A DNA stretch of 64,000 nt from Botrytis cinerea B05.10 (Eukaryota > Ascomycota > Leotiomycetes > Helotiales > Sclerotiniaceae): positions 2,294,001 through 2,358,000 of the forward strand of contig NC_037317.1 in NCBI RefSeq assembly GCF_000143535.2, written 5' to 3'. Positions 39,601 to 51,222 of this stretch are shown one piece after another. The number at the start of each line of letters is the position of its first letter. Positions within the stretch are counted from its first letter, which is position 1. Position numbers and translations under genes: made by a program. Below the pieces are notes generated by a model, which made no database searches, was not told the origin of the DNA, and saw only the letters and a program-made list of their open reading frames with translations.

Positions 39601-41593
39601 AAAAATTCCTCGTCTCGAGAGTGTATGGCAAAGGCCTTGACGGCTATCATTGCTAGGACCCTTGATCGTCGCGACTCATGGAAGCCGGGTGCCTTGATCA
39701 GCGTAGTAAGGATCAAGATTGCTTCGCTGCCTGTTTTTTGGCATAAATCATCATCTAATGCTGTGGCTCTGGGGGGAAGCTTTTCACAGATAAAACATTG
39801 AGACGAGACTATATTTTCATATTTGTCTCGGGTAACTGTCAACGAGCCATATGCGGCACATGGTATCATAGATAAATAGTCAATAGCCTTGCATTGGTCA
39901 AGATCGGTCAACCCCGCAAAACATCTCCTACTAAAGGTTAGAGGAAAGAAAGCAGTATTAACAATCATACTAACTCAGCTAGATGACATAACCCGTCCAT
40001 ATCTAAAACCTCCTGGTCGCCGAAGAGAGAATATAGCTTGGCGATGATTTCTTGCAAAAGGCCCTCTTCTGAATGTATTTTTCGACGTTTATTAGGTGGA
40101 GCTGATTGGGTTGATCGACTTTTGATATCCTTCAACAAAAGAAGATTGAGATCGGCATTTAAAGAATCAGTATCAAAATTCATGTGAGGTAAAACAAGCC
40201 CAAGATTAGCATTCTCTGCTGATCTGCAGGCCCAAAGCAAAGTAGCTGCAGCATTCTATGGAATAATTAGCCAAAATCTGAAAGGTAGAAAGGTTACATA
40301 CTTGGAAATCATTCCCAACTATGATACTCGCATCTTCGTCATCAAGCACGGTGCGAAGCTTCGGGAGGAGGGACAAACGGATGATTCTACATGTCGAATC
40401 GTACTTTTTACAGATGTTTGCCAAATGCAATAAAGTCCGACAGAAAGCAAGGTTAACATCCTTGCCGATAATATTCGATGGATTTACGATGATATCTGCT
40501 CCGATAATTGTAAGGTAGGCATAACCCTTACGAACCAAAGTCTCAGATAACAAGTTCTGAATTGACGATAGAAGTGTCTGAAGGCCACAGAAGAGAGAAA
40601 TCGCTGGAGATTCGCAATCTTGCGCAGAGTCCCCTGAAGATATCCAGACCTTTTGCAACTCGTAGGATGTGTAGAACGAATCAAACAACCATGCTAGGTA
40701 GTCTTGGAAAGCGGGAGTTGCATCTTGAAAGGATGCAGCTTGGATAGACACCTTCACCAAAATGGATAAAATGCATATAGCATGATGGATGGCGCCTTCT
40801 TTGCTGCGCAAGCTATATGTGCATTGGAGAGATGTTTCACTCATATCGTCCTCGCTACTAAAGGAATATGACGATATCTTGAATTGATCAGATGGTAGTA
40901 TGAAATCCATTTCCCCTCCATGGGCAGCAAGACTAAGGGCTTGAAGAATGTTGAGAATAGCTGGAAACATAAGTGGGTGTTAAGTGATGTGTGTGTGATT
41001 GTGTACTTACATGTTACACTGTCCTTGAGGTAAGCAAAAAAGCTGGAACTAAGACCCCAAAGTTTTGGAGATCTGGCGACGACCTCGAATGAGGTAGAGA
41101 AGAAAGCCTCAATCTTTACTGTAAGCTTTCTAGAATTCCGACGACCCAGACAAGCCAGAACCCGTGGGAATAGCCATATCCAGAGAGGTTCTGGACCGCG
41201 TGATTTGAGTGGTCGATCCGGAGTGGATACATAGTTAAGTATATTTGGAACATCTTTGACCGTGGAAATGAAAACATCGAGGGCTTCACAAGCTTGATTT
41301 ATGACGTTTTGGACATTCATGAAAGGGTCATCTTTGTTGAGTTTCTCTAAAACTACTTTTGCGATAACATATAGAAGTTTATGTTTGTGCTCAAGCATAG
41401 CTTCGGGATCCGTGAAATCGGAGGCATCATTCTCTCGACAGGAAACTTCAGTCATGAGCGACTGTAAATCGTCATGTTCGACTTGTCGAGATTGTTTTTT
41501 CGTGGAGAGATTATTGATTAATTGTGCAGCCATAGTTGATGGAGGAGCTTCCCAACGACCTGGTGTGCCAGTCGGTGGCTCGTGAGGTGCCAT
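33639..41593 (-). CDS. uvsB: ATR/Mec1/UvsB phosphatidylinositol-3-kinase-like checkpoint kinase
   Basis: Serine/threonine kinase that senses RPA-coated single-stranded DNA and triggers the DNA-damage and replication checkpoint. About eleven exons separated by ten introns of roughly 40-60 bp; the product is about 2,450-2,480 aa, the expected ATR size. The ATG at 41593 opens MAPHEPPTGTPGRWEAPP. HEAT-repeat-like sequence fills the first 1,400 residues. The FAT domain follows from about 37.3 kb downward. The kinase C-terminus has a VRALASNGQHYGLLFKPKDD nucleotide-binding region, catalytic loop LGLGDRHTENILF and HVDFNCLFEKG in place of DFG. The protein ends with a FATC tail (TDPRRLTAMYIGWSAFF). 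An insert rich in SRSTQSAPPNKRRK near 40.1 kb is a likely nuclear localisation patch. Intron limits for this gene were not all fixed individually. It is divergent from COX16 across 327 bp. Confidence 0.95.
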
Positions 41594-41920
41594 CCTTTCA
41601 TGACCATCTATTACCACGGTGGATTCCACAAGGATTGGCGATTGGCTGATAAAATATCACAAAATCGATGAAATATCGCAAAAAGGAAGTTGTCGACGCG
41701 TTGTTTCGTCAAAAACAATTAAGAGTTTCGCGTTTGCACGTGATCTCAAGGCTTCTAGCGATTTTCGGTCATAATCATCGATCGGCTCACCTGTCGTATT
41801 GCGACGACAAGTACGGTACCTCATTAAAACGACTCAAAATTTTCGGGTTCTCAATTCCACTGTTTCTAACATTTGCCATTGGTTCTGCGGACATCCAATT
41901 TCCTCCAGGGGAATCATAAA
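41594..41920. promoter_or_regulatory. Bidirectional promoter between ATR and COX16
   Basis: 327 bp between two start codons pointing away from each other. Several CGAT-containing palindromes lie here (for example ATCGATCGG near 41777). No TATA box is evident, consistent with a housekeeping bidirectional promoter. Confidence 0.6.
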
Positions 41921-42330
41921 ATGGCAGTCTTTGGAAGCAAGAAGTTTCGCGGAGCGGCAGAGTCAAATACCCTCGCCGCAAGGTATCGCAGCGCTTTAGC
42001 CAGACATCCATTTGCCCTCTTCGGTTTACCATTTATTGCTACTATGGTAGCTGGATCTTTCTTTCTTACTCCTGCCACAGCTATTCGATACGAGAAACAT
42101 GATAAACGTGTGCGAAGAGTAAGCAAAGAAGAGGAGCTAGGAATTGGTAAGGCTGGAAGGCGAGTGGATATGAAAGAAGAATACTATGTGAGTGTGCCAT
42201 CATATACTTGTGTTTGAGAGCAATGTTCTGATATCCATCGCTACTACAGAGACTCGCCGCGAAAGACTTAGACGATTGGGAACAAAAGAGAGTCAAGAGA
42301 CTTCCGGGTGAACATGATGGTAAATTATAG
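41921..42330 (+). CDS. cox16: Cytochrome c oxidase assembly protein COX16
   Basis: Inner mitochondrial membrane protein needed for cytochrome oxidase assembly (copper delivery to COX2/COX1 assembly steps). Exons 41921-42187 and 42250-42330; the 62-bp intron (GTGAGT...CTACAG) is in phase 0. The product is 115 aa, the usual Cox16 size. One transmembrane segment sits at about residues 29-50 (HPFALFGLPFIATMVAGSFF), preceded by a basic N-terminus. Conserved family features follow: TPATAIRYEKHDKRVRRVS, RRVDMKEEYY and the C-terminal DLDDWEQKRVKRLPGEHDG. The whole protein is intact. Confidence 0.95.
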
Positions 42331-43648
42331 GGTGATATTTGTGAAGGAGGAAAAGAGAAAGAAAGAGAGGTCGCAGAACTAAACTCGATCTCGAACTCGA
42401 ATACTTGCACAAATTTTGGCTCAACTGCTTCGAGTTGTGTGGACTTTAAAAAGATACTTCACCATCTCGGATGACAATATGAGCGATATAAAGTCATGAC
42501 CAAATAATAAAGACATCGTTAAAACATATACGACGACGTCTTAGGTAGTAGGTCAGACATACTTGATTGGAGGAGATCTTGATTAGATCAAGAAAAATCA
42601 TTTCACTCATGTTTGAATTAGGATACGAGTCAGAAGTCAATCCATAGGTGGAATATGAACTTCGAATTTAGTTCGCAAATCACAGGATTTCCGATCTATG
42701 TTGCAATCATCTTTTCGTTATGAATCATTGAGTTTTCATGGATTTTCATGACTTTTCACTTTGTCTGGATTACTTATGTCAGTCGTTTGCTGTCTGTTAG
42801 ACATGCCTGCTTTCGACGTGATTCATTCTACCTAAACTGTCAGAGCCATCATGTTTTCGTGGTCAATTTAAGCCGTCCACGTCCACATTGCAATATACGC
42901 TCTTTCAAGCACGATTCGCAAATATATTCCATCTAGCGCACCCTACTTCGTGATGATTATATTTGCACATTTACCTCCACTCACGTCGACAAAATTTTAG
43001 TACAGCCAATAGTTTGGCTTCAACTCTGTATGCAGAGTATACTTTACTATTCGGTCTATTAATGATGTAATCATTATTTCTCAAGCCTTAGTGCTGCGGT
43101 GGGCATGAGAGGATGATTGTTGAGTTTGGCGAGTGCATCTAGTCTCGATGGTGCAAGATGAAGCAACAAAATATGTATGAGAATAGCCCAATGATGGCAG
43201 TTTAGAGTGCATATCAAGACTTATGGTATACTTGCAGCATATATGCTACCTTGAATCACAGGGTTGGCTACGATTTGCAAATCCAATAATAAATTCTCGT
43301 AGCTGCCTGTGAGGACCCTATCCAGAGCCGGTACGATGCAACAGTGGAGAAACTCAAATACACCCGGAGATTCCATTTTATCGCTGGTGCTCTGCCAATA
43401 ATCTTTTCGATGGATCCCTCTCATTTCGAATCAATGGCTTGAAGTCCTAAAATTCTGTGTCTTGTCAGGTTCAAGTAACAATCTTGTTAAAATATTTCTT
43501 CTCGCAGATCAAGCCAAAGATGCCTTGCTTGTGGTTGTTCAAATATGTCGAATCTATGAGAATATATACATCCAAATATTTAACCAGGTATATAATACAA
43601 ACTGTAAAGCATATTTCTACGAACCTATAATTCATTAACATAACCTGT
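42331..43648. other. Intergenic spacer between COX16 and the esterase
   Basis: 1.3 kb between convergent 3' ends. A 67-codon minus-strand frame at 43221-43424 (MRGIHRKDYWQSTSDKMESP...) looks protein-like but is unrecognised and has no supporting context. Otherwise AT-rich and empty. Confidence 0.5.
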
Positions 43649-44770
43649 CTATCTATTTCTCGCCCAAAATTCCCCTGCCCTCTTCGCCCCTAATTTTGCC
43701 TCTTCCTGGAAGCCTAAAAGGTTTCCAATCAAAATAATATCATGCACCGCCCCCTCGTCAATCTGCAATTCCGTCTTATTTCCCGCTTCCGTGAACTGAT
43801 TATGAACCTTCACGATATCATCAAAAAGTACTTCACACTCCCCTGCACTAAAAAACAGTGGTGTGGCACTCTTAAACGGATTTCCCACAAACGAAATATT
43901 CGGATGAGATAATTCCACTCCTGTTCCTTTTAGCGGCGTTAATCCCTTGGCACCCCAAATTCCAAACCCCTCGTCAAGATAGTCGGTACGAGTGTGTGGA
44001 GAAGCATGGAAAGTTCCTTCGAGAATCGTAGAAGCTGGATCGAGCCAGGGAGACCACAACCATGCACATCCTGGATTTGGTAGACCCGCGTCTGGATTAT
44101 CATGTAGATATCTCAATAAAGCCAATGTCAAGTTTCCTCCCGCGCTATCCCCAGATACAACAATGTTCTCCGCTTTAATTCCCATTGTCTCGGTTAAGTA
44201 TGAGAAACTTGTGATCGCATCCTGCAGCGCTGCTGGAAATCTTCCAGCCGGAGTTGCAGCAAGTCTGTATTGTGGACAAAATACAAAAGAAGCAGAGCTA
44301 TTAGCAATCAAAGTCTCTGCGCAAAATCCAGCATCTTGTGTTCGTCCATCTCCAATCACATATGCTCCTCCATGAAAATGAAGAACTACATCTTCGACGA
44401 CTTCTCCTGAAGATGGTTGGTGTGGATACCACGTTCCACCGATAATTTCTGGTCTGATTTCGGGATTTGTTATAGTGACTCCTTGGTAGCGGGAGGATGA
44501 AGCAGGGTGGATGGTCAGGAATCGTGACCCCTCGGCGCCTGGGAGGAGATTGATAATGGTAGCTGATTTGGTGACTGAGACGGATTTGACAAACGCTTTA
44601 ATGATCCGGACGCGGAGAGCTTGGGTATAGGTCCATTTTGGCGAGGGGCGGGTAATGGAAGGAACATAGTAGATAAGCCAAAAGGGGATACGGATCAAAT
44701 TTAAAGCTACGGCACCGGAGATCCAGAGATGTTTTCCGGGGAAGGATGTGAATAAGGAATCCGATTCCAT
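43649..44770 (-). CDS. Alpha/beta hydrolase (HSL-like carboxylesterase/lipase)
   Basis: Intronless, 373 aa. It hydrolyses carboxylic esters; substrate unknown. An N-terminal hydrophobic segment (residues about 15-38) followed by a basic region suggests membrane anchoring at the ER, as in steryl acetyl hydrolase/arylacetamide deacetylase relatives. The oxyanion hole HGG is at 133-135 (LHFHGGAYV). The nucleophile elbow GDSAGG has Ser209. The acid is probably in ECEVLFDD (311-318) and the catalytic His343 is in EGAVHDIILIG. All triad positions are filled and length is normal for the family. Confidence 0.92.
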   Translation of the reverse strand: MESDSLFTSFPGKHLWISGAVALNLIRIPFWLIYYVPSITRPSPKWTYTQALRVRIIKAFVKSVSVTKSATIINLLPGAEGSRFLTIHPASSSRYQGVTITNPEIRPEIIGGTWYPHQPSSGEVVEDVVLHFHGGAYVIGDGRTQDAGFCAETLIANSSASFVFCPQYRLAATPAGRFPAALQDAITSFSYLTETMGIKAENIVVSGDSAGGNLTLALLRYLHDNPDAGLPNPGCAWLWSPWLDPASTILEGTFHASPHTRTDYLDEGFGIWGAKGLTPLKGTGVELSHPNISFVGNPFKSATPLFFSAGECEVLFDDIVKVHNQFTEAGNKTELQIDEGAVHDIILIGNLLGFQEEAKLGAKRAGEFWARNR

Positions 44771-45702
44771 GACGTGTGTTGTTGTTGGTCAATGGTGAAG
44801 TTGTGTTCTGTAATTTTCAGATAAAGTCAATTGAGCGCCAGCTGTTCAGACAATGTCTGTACCATTTGATAAAACAAAGGCACACTAAACTGGCATTGAG
44901 GGTAAATATATATACAATCTTGAAACACAAAGGTGTGAATGAAGAAGAAATGTGAACTTGTAACAAATTATACCTCGAAACTTTGCCGAGGTTGGTCCAC
45001 CCCACCCAGCAGCACTGCTCCGCTGATCACCACAGCCCCGCTTAGGGCGGACAACGGAATAGAAAAAGTGCGAGCAAATATCAAGAATGAGGATTTTGAT
45101 TTTCAGTATCTTAATATACTGTGTGTATTTTGATCGAGTTGTAAAATCACAATTCTTTATCAAATGAAAAGATTCATAGAACTATAAGAAATTCCAAAAT
45201 CTTGGCTTGTAAAATCTGATAAGCACTATTGTTATTACAACACTCCCAGATTTTCGAGATCTCACGCGTGTACACGTAGACTATGAGACACAGACACATA
45301 ATACAAGTAATGAATAAACAAATGGACAAAGACAGATTCATGAGACATTTAAGTATACTGCTCTTCATTTCCCAACACCTCACTATTGAATTAATGAACG
45401 ATGTATATCTATTACCTATCCATTCCACCCACTAAAGTCAAAAATCGTCCATAAAAAAGATAAGTAAACCAACTGCAATGGCCCCCCTTCTTCTCTCAAG
45501 AAACAGAAAGCGGAAGACCTTCGCAAGTCGGTACGAAATGAATAAATACGTCTCTCCCTGAAGTCATTTGCACAAGGTAGTTTGCTTCTCTTCATGCCAT
45601 GTACCTTCCAAATCCATCGAAAATTACCAGACGCCTTCCTATCCAATCCATTCACAACATTAATCATTCAAAATTCCAATTCACATCCTTCAAATGTCCA
45701 AT
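44771..45702. other. Intergenic spacer between esterase promoter and wall-protein 3' end
   Basis: 930 bp. It contains a GC-rich patch at about 44990-45060 with CCCCAC/CCCCGC motifs that could be C2H2-regulator (CreA- or stress-type) sites upstream of the esterase. No gene recognised. Confidence 0.45.
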
Positions 45703-47776
45703 CTACAAAACGATCACTAATCCAAAAATACCACCTACAACACCCACCATCATCGCCACATTGACATTGACAATACGGGCAGCTGCCCCTGTGAATGGTA
45801 CATAAGTGGAATGACCCAAGATTGAAGTGGTTCCGACAGGCCCTACCGGAACAACAGTAGAAGGCACTGGCTTACATCCACCAGGTGGGCAAACAGGGAC
45901 TATAGTTGTGGCGTGTGTTGGGGCTGGTGTCGGAGCAATATATGTGATGATTGTAGTAATGACACCTTCGACTTCTGAGACAATTGCAGTTGCGGTTGGG
46001 CCAGCTGGGTAAGTGATATAAGTTGTGACACCAACTCCGTAGATAGAAGTGGTATATGTAACTGGAGATGGAGCAGGTACATAGATAGAAGTCTCAGGGA
46101 CACGACTAACTGGTTCGGAGTGAGTTCCAAGAGTTGGGACCGGGATAACGTAGATAGATGACGGTGGAAGTGTGCTATATACTGGACATGTTGGCATGGT
46201 GTATGGAAGACACGTCTTGCATGGGAGAATGGTAGGTGGAACCGGAGTCCAAGTGTATGAAGTTGGGACTGCAGTTTCGTGGCATGATGTTGTAGTGGCT
46301 GTGATGAACCCACCCGTTGGGCAGGGGACACCGGCACTAGATAAGGCACATGCGTAGCAAGGATATCCTACAGTTGATGTACTCCAAATCGGCTTCTGTT
46401 CAGTGGAGCAATCACTTGTGATATATGAAGTAACTGTTTGATATGTTAGTGATGATCTCAGTGAAAGAAAATAATTTTACGAACCAGTCTTGTCTCCAAT
46501 AGTATGACATGATTCAATGATGGAAACATAGACAACAATTTCAACACCAACTATCTTGTCTCCTGTTGGGCATGCCGGAGTTACATATGGAGGAGGAATG
46601 AAAGTTCTAGAGACAAGTTAGTACATAACTATCCACTCAAAGTGATTACTTACGTGGTAACAGTTGAGATATCATGAATGGTAGCAGTGACAGTCCTGTT
46701 ATGATCAATAGTTGAAATGATAGTTTTGTTGCCATATGGTACAGGAACTCCACTAGATCCTGATGGTATATGGGGTGGAAGAGTGGCAGAATGCGATGGA
46801 GTATAAACAGGAGTTGTTGTGTTTGGTGCCAAAGCCGGAAGACAATGTCCATCACCAGTTGGGCGACCAGATTCACATTTGCAACTTGCAGAGCACCCAT
46901 CACCAGAAACAGTGTTTCCATCATCACACTCTTCGTTCAATGATGCATCCCATTTTCCATCGCCACATCCAGCTGGGGTCGCACCACGACTGATGATATA
47001 TGGTAGTCCAATTGTCTTGTCACCGAAAGTTTGCGATCCGACACCAATAACATCTTGAGCAATAGCAAGAGCCTGGAATCCATTGATTCCGACCGATGGA
47101 TAGCTGGAGAAGGCTTCATGAACACTACAAGACCAACTGGATAGTGCAGCATCATTAAGAGTTCCGAGAGCAGGTGAGGATGCAACAATGTGAGCTTTGT
47201 CGTAACAAGCAAGATTTCCTCGAACAGTGAAGTCTCCAAAGTAAGAGAGCGATTCTACTTTCGCAGAATCCACATTACTATAATAACAAGACAACGCGTA
47301 GTAGAGACCAGTCTGTTGAGTACCAGCAAGACTCTTCGCAGATGCTGCGAATTTGATGGAGTTATCAATTAGAACTTTGGCACCAGGTTGAGCTGAGAAG
47401 TGAAAGGTAGGATCCGTGCCTGATATTCGAGTTAGTAGGTTCGTCTTACTTTCGAACTCGTTTGGGTGTTCTTACCGATAATAACTATGTTCCCTTGGAC
47501 TGCTGGCCCCCAAGTGTTCTTGGTATCAGTCAAGAATTGAACATCGCTTGGTGACGTTGAACAATCTGGATCGGCAATGACAATCGCTTTGAAAGCGGCA
47601 AACTCGGCTGTTGTCATCGTTTTCCATTGTGCTTCGCTAACCACCTTGGTAGTGTATCCAAGGACAGATGTTGCCTCCGCAAACTCTTTGAACTCGAAAT
47701 TATCCACAAAAAGTAGGTCTTCTGCAAGAACAGAAGCAGTAAGACTAGCCAATAGGCCACCAGTGGCAAACTTCAT
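45703..47776 (-). CDS. GPI-anchored cell-surface protein with DUF4215-type cysteine-rich repeat
   Basis: Exons 47476-47776, 46654-47419, 46485-46606, 45703-46433; 639 aa. A signal peptide spans residues 1-18 (MKFATGGLLASLTASVLA). An N-terminal domain of about 230 residues contains DNFEFKEFAEAT, IVIADPDC and GINGFQALAIAQ. Next is the Cys-rich repeat CGDGKWDASLNEECDDGN then TVSGDGCSASCKCE, typical of the Myxococcus Cys-rich repeat (DUF4215) family. A Ser/Thr/Pro stalk with YTTSIYG, TTYITYPAG and TTIITYIAP follows. The C-terminus (GAAARIVNVNVAMMVGVVGG and a hydrophobic end) is a GPI-attachment signal. It is probably a covalently bound wall glycoprotein; its ligand is unknown. The third intron uses the rare donor GTTCGT, forced by frame. 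Confidence 0.85.
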
Positions 47777-49375
47777 TATGGTAAGGGTTAGGTAGTTGGA
47801 ATATATTAAGAGAATTTATATGTGAAAACGTTTAAAAACGAGTGTGTTTGATAAAGAGTGACTGAAGGAGAAACGAGTGACGATAGTGAAAAGATGAAGG
47901 GGGACAGAAAGACCGGAGAGAGCACAATATATACGCAAGGAAATAACAATTCCTTCTTCTTACTTCTCCGCATGATAATATTGGCTCCAAAAACTGCGAG
48001 GTAATAGATCATAGAGGGCTGATTTACTGTGGACAAATTGAACGATAGAACAGTCGATATGCCATTCAGTGTCTGAACTTCCTGTGCGACAGGTCGAATA
48101 TCAACATCGTACCTGCATAATTTCAGAAAGATTTTACGCCTCTAAAATCCTGTTTCCCCTTACCGAAGTATGATTTTAGGCAAGCCGATCATGTGTATTC
48201 TTTCAGCTCGACAGCCATGTTCTTGGCAATGAATGGTAATGTTTCACAAAAGCTTTTTTGTGCAATAACAATCCACATTTAGAGAATGAGGAGATTATTC
48301 AAAAAAACATACGATGTGTAAAGCATAAAATAATTTGGAGTAGCCAGCCGTTGTCTTCACTGCCTTGTAAGGCTTCGCCAGGTTTCAGTCGATCAATGCA
48401 GGTACGATTAAAGTTATCATCCCCAGAAAAAGAGTTATTGACAAGCTGGGATATGCCAAGTGCAGAGTAGGTTGATCCAACTCAGGGGATATTCAAAGCA
48501 TCGAATGAGACTATTGAAAATAACCAAGATGGCGCTTGCCATTGAGCCAACGGTGCCACCAAAGGAGCAGGGCCATTCTCTTGAGCTCGTGGGCTTCTAG
48601 AACTCTAGGTCACGAATGGTATTTCTGATGAAATGTAAGGATCGTCGCCAACTATCAGTCTTGAAGGATATGAGCTTCAATATAGGCGATGGAGTTTTTG
48701 CCGAAGGATGAAGGAATATTGTCGTGATGTCAAATGGGATGGTCATTGCACCAACGACGGATTAACATACATAAGAAGTAAGCGAAGTTTATCCGGTGAT
48801 GACTAACAAGTGATTACCCCTAGGTATCTCACTCTACCTTTGACGTTCATCGCGAATTCTCCTGCATTTACTTCCACCTATTCAATGAACTCAGGTCCTC
48901 AAGTTTTGATGGCCTTAGTCGGCTCCAAGACAACACCACAAGAACATTGATGCATATCGTCAAGATGATTCCTGTGCCCATCTATCTTGTCATCAGGATT
49001 GCTTCGTACCGCGCGGTTACATCAAATTGCTTACTATGACCGTGCTCCTTTACCAGCTTGACACAGATCACCATGTGAATCTTCATCTCGCTTTTTGCAT
49101 CATTGCCTAGTAGTAATTGATGTGATTGCTGCGGTTTCTGTGGTCATCTACAATTTCTAAAACATGGAGAACTACTCTCCATATTTGAACCCCTAAGCAG
49201 TCATGATTGAGGGTCTAACAATGGGGGCTTGGATCTTGAGAGCTAGTATTTAGATGAGGAGTCGTGTCTTCAATACTGCTCCATGTATTTTTTGGTTTTT
49301 TGGTTGAATATTACACTATTTGGACTCGAGTTTTTGGTTTTTACTTCCATTAAATATCTTCAGGTCCCATTAAAC
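47777..49375. other. Divergent intergenic region, wall protein and F-box promoters
   Basis: 1.6 kb with no supported gene. The frame of the F-box gene is open back to 49283, but that stretch looks like leader sequence. A 70-codon frame at 48258-48470 is unrecognised. Confidence 0.5.
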
Positions 49376-51187
49376 ATGACTACCTTAATTCAACCGACTC
49401 ATCTTCCAATTGCATCGCGCTCTTCCCCCCTTCGCAAATCAACCACCAATTCAAATTTCCCAATCACTCACCTACCCACAGATATTCTCTTCACTCTCTT
49501 CCGTCTAATACCATCTCCACAAACTCTCTCCGCTCTCTCCCTCTGTTCCCGCCAATTCCACCACTACATCACTCCATACCTGTATTCGCACTTCCTCCAC
49601 CTCGGCGATACATGCACTTCCCTCCCCCATTTCCTTCACACCATTCTCCACAATCCCCACTACGCACTCTACACCAAAACCTTCACCTGCAACGCTCTAT
49701 TAGGCTACCGAACCGACATCTCGATCTCCAATTTCTCCCCCTCAGATCTTACCCTCCTAAAATCACGCCTCCAATCCATCTACACCCAAGAGAATGGCTC
49801 ACGGTCCCCATTCTTCGGCTCCTATATCACCTCACAATGGTACAACTTTATCCTTCAAGGAAACTGGGATGCCATCGTCGCATTAATTCTCTGTCTCCTT
49901 CCTAATCTTCAATCACTCAATATAATCAACCACGCAAGCGGTTGTCCCTACGGATATCCCTATCTCGAAACCGTGCTCAACCGAGCAGCAAAGCTACAAA
50001 ATCAGCGACTTCGCGATCCCAATGGTATAGCTCAGCCACAGCCATATTCACTCCCGCTTTTGCGGTCTTTACACCTAGCAAAACACGATACTATACATTA
50101 TCCGCGCATGGGATTTGAGATTCTGCGCGCCCTTCCATTTTTAGCAATCCCATCCATACGCGAAGTCGACACACACATGCTTTCGGATTATCATTTTCCA
50201 TTTAACGCTTTATCTTCTTCTCTTCAGTCTCCTTCCTCTGCTCAACCCGCACAAACCCCAACTCCAATAACACCATTCACGCTCTCAACCTTCTACTCCG
50301 CCCCCCTTCCAAATTTCACATTCCACATCACCCATCTCCACCTCTCGCACACCGTTCTCCGCCGGGAATCCTTAATCCCATTTTTCAGTTATTTCAAATC
50401 TCTCAAATCCTTACAATGGGAATGGGAATACGATTTTCAAATCGCAGAAAAAGAAGGATTGGAATTTTCATTTGATATGAATCATTTCCTGCATTCCATC
50501 GAACATTTGAGAGGTATCCTCGAGATTTTGAGACTTCGCGTTTCTGGATCATCATCATCGTCATCGTCTGCTGAGATTCATGATAGAAGCGAGGAAGAAG
50601 AAGAAGAAGGAAACGCGTATTATCAACACCGACACCACAATGAAAACAACAAGCGCAACAAATACAATTCCATCCTCGCGCAGCTCTCGCACTTTACAAA
50701 ACTGGAAATCCTAAGCCTCTCCGCAAATTTACTTCCCGCTCCCAAACATAAAACTCAAGGTCCAACCCCAGACTCAAGCTCAAGCTCAAGCTCAAACTCC
50801 GAATCCGAATCCGAATCCGAATCAGAAACCGACCCAAGCAAAAACAAACCCAAACCCAAACCCAAACCTACACATCTCCCCCTCTCCCTCTCCCTCCCAC
50901 CATCCAAAAGCAGCAAAACCAAAACCATACTCCACCTACGCCCAAACATTCCCGCAAACACAAACGCAAACGCAAACTCTTCACAAGAACCTCGCGATCC
51001 CCACGATACTCACAAAGAAGAAGAAGAAGAAGAAGAAGACCCCAAACATCACACTCTGAATTCCCACTTCCGCTCCCGACCGCAATCCCAGCCTCTGGAA
51101 AAAGATAGTTCGCCTCCCTGCGAACAATGCACGCACAGGGCATATTTTTCAGGCTCGGGAAATTCCATTCAGAGACGCGGGAGATAG
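49376..51187 (+). CDS. F-box protein with hypervariable low-complexity tail
   Basis: Single exon, 603 aa from the ATG at 49376. An in-frame ATG at 49283 exists, but it adds a hydrophobic stretch that does not fit the family. The F-box at about residues 25-70 reads ITHLPTDILFTLFRLIPSPQ then TLSALSLCSRQFHHYITPYL, the usual layout of SCF substrate receptors. A middle region with leucine-rich segments (ILCLLPNLQSLNI, LPLLRSLHLAK, LSHFTKLEILSLSANL) resembles degenerate LRRs. From about residue 390 the protein is interrupted by Ser, Glu, Ser-Glu, Lys-Pro and Glu runs encoded by microsatellites. It would recruit a target to an SCF ubiquitin ligase; the target is unknown. Confidence 0.8.
   Translation: MTTLIQPTHLPIASRSSPLRKSTTNSNFPITHLPTDILFTLFRLIPSPQTLSALSLCSRQFHHYITPYLYSHFLHLGDTCTSLPHFLHTILHNPHYALYTKTFTCNALLGYRTDISISNFSPSDLTLLKSRLQSIYTQENGSRSPFFGSYITSQWYNFILQGNWDAIVALILCLLPNLQSLNIINHASGCPYGYPYLETVLNRAAKLQNQRLRDPNGIAQPQPYSLPLLRSLHLAKHDTIHYPRMGFEILRALPFLAIPSIREVDTHMLSDYHFPFNALSSSLQSPSSAQPAQTPTPITPFTLSTFYSAPLPNFTFHITHLHLSHTVLRRESLIPFFSYFKSLKSLQWEWEYDFQIAEKEGLEFSFDMNHFLHSIEHLRGILEILRLRVSGSSSSSSSAEIHDRSEEEEEEGNAYYQHRHHNENNKRNKYNSILAQLSHFTKLEILSLSANLLPAPKHKTQGPTPDSSSSSSSNSESESESESETDPSKNKPKPKPKPTHLPLSLSLPPSKSSKTKTILHLRPNIPANTNANANSSQEPRDPHDTHKEEEEEEEDPKHHTLNSHFRSRPQSQPLEKDSSPPCEQCTHRAYFSGSGNSIQRRGR
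50774..51041. repeat. Chain of coding hexamer and trinucleotide microsatellites
   Basis: Within the F-box gene tail: TCAAGC repeats (50774-50795), GAATCC repeats (about 50801-50822), ACCCAA-type repeats (about 50845-50868), ACAAACGCAA units (about 50956-50977) and GAA repeats (about 51018-51038). Each encodes a different dipeptide or homopolymer run. Confidence 0.85.
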
Positions 51188-51193
51188 GTGGTA

Positions 51194-51222
51194 CGATGCG
51201 ATGCGATGCGATGCGATGCGAT
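51194..51222. repeat. Pentanucleotide CGATG tandem repeat
   Basis: Nearly six perfect units immediately after the F-box stop codon. Confidence 0.9.
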
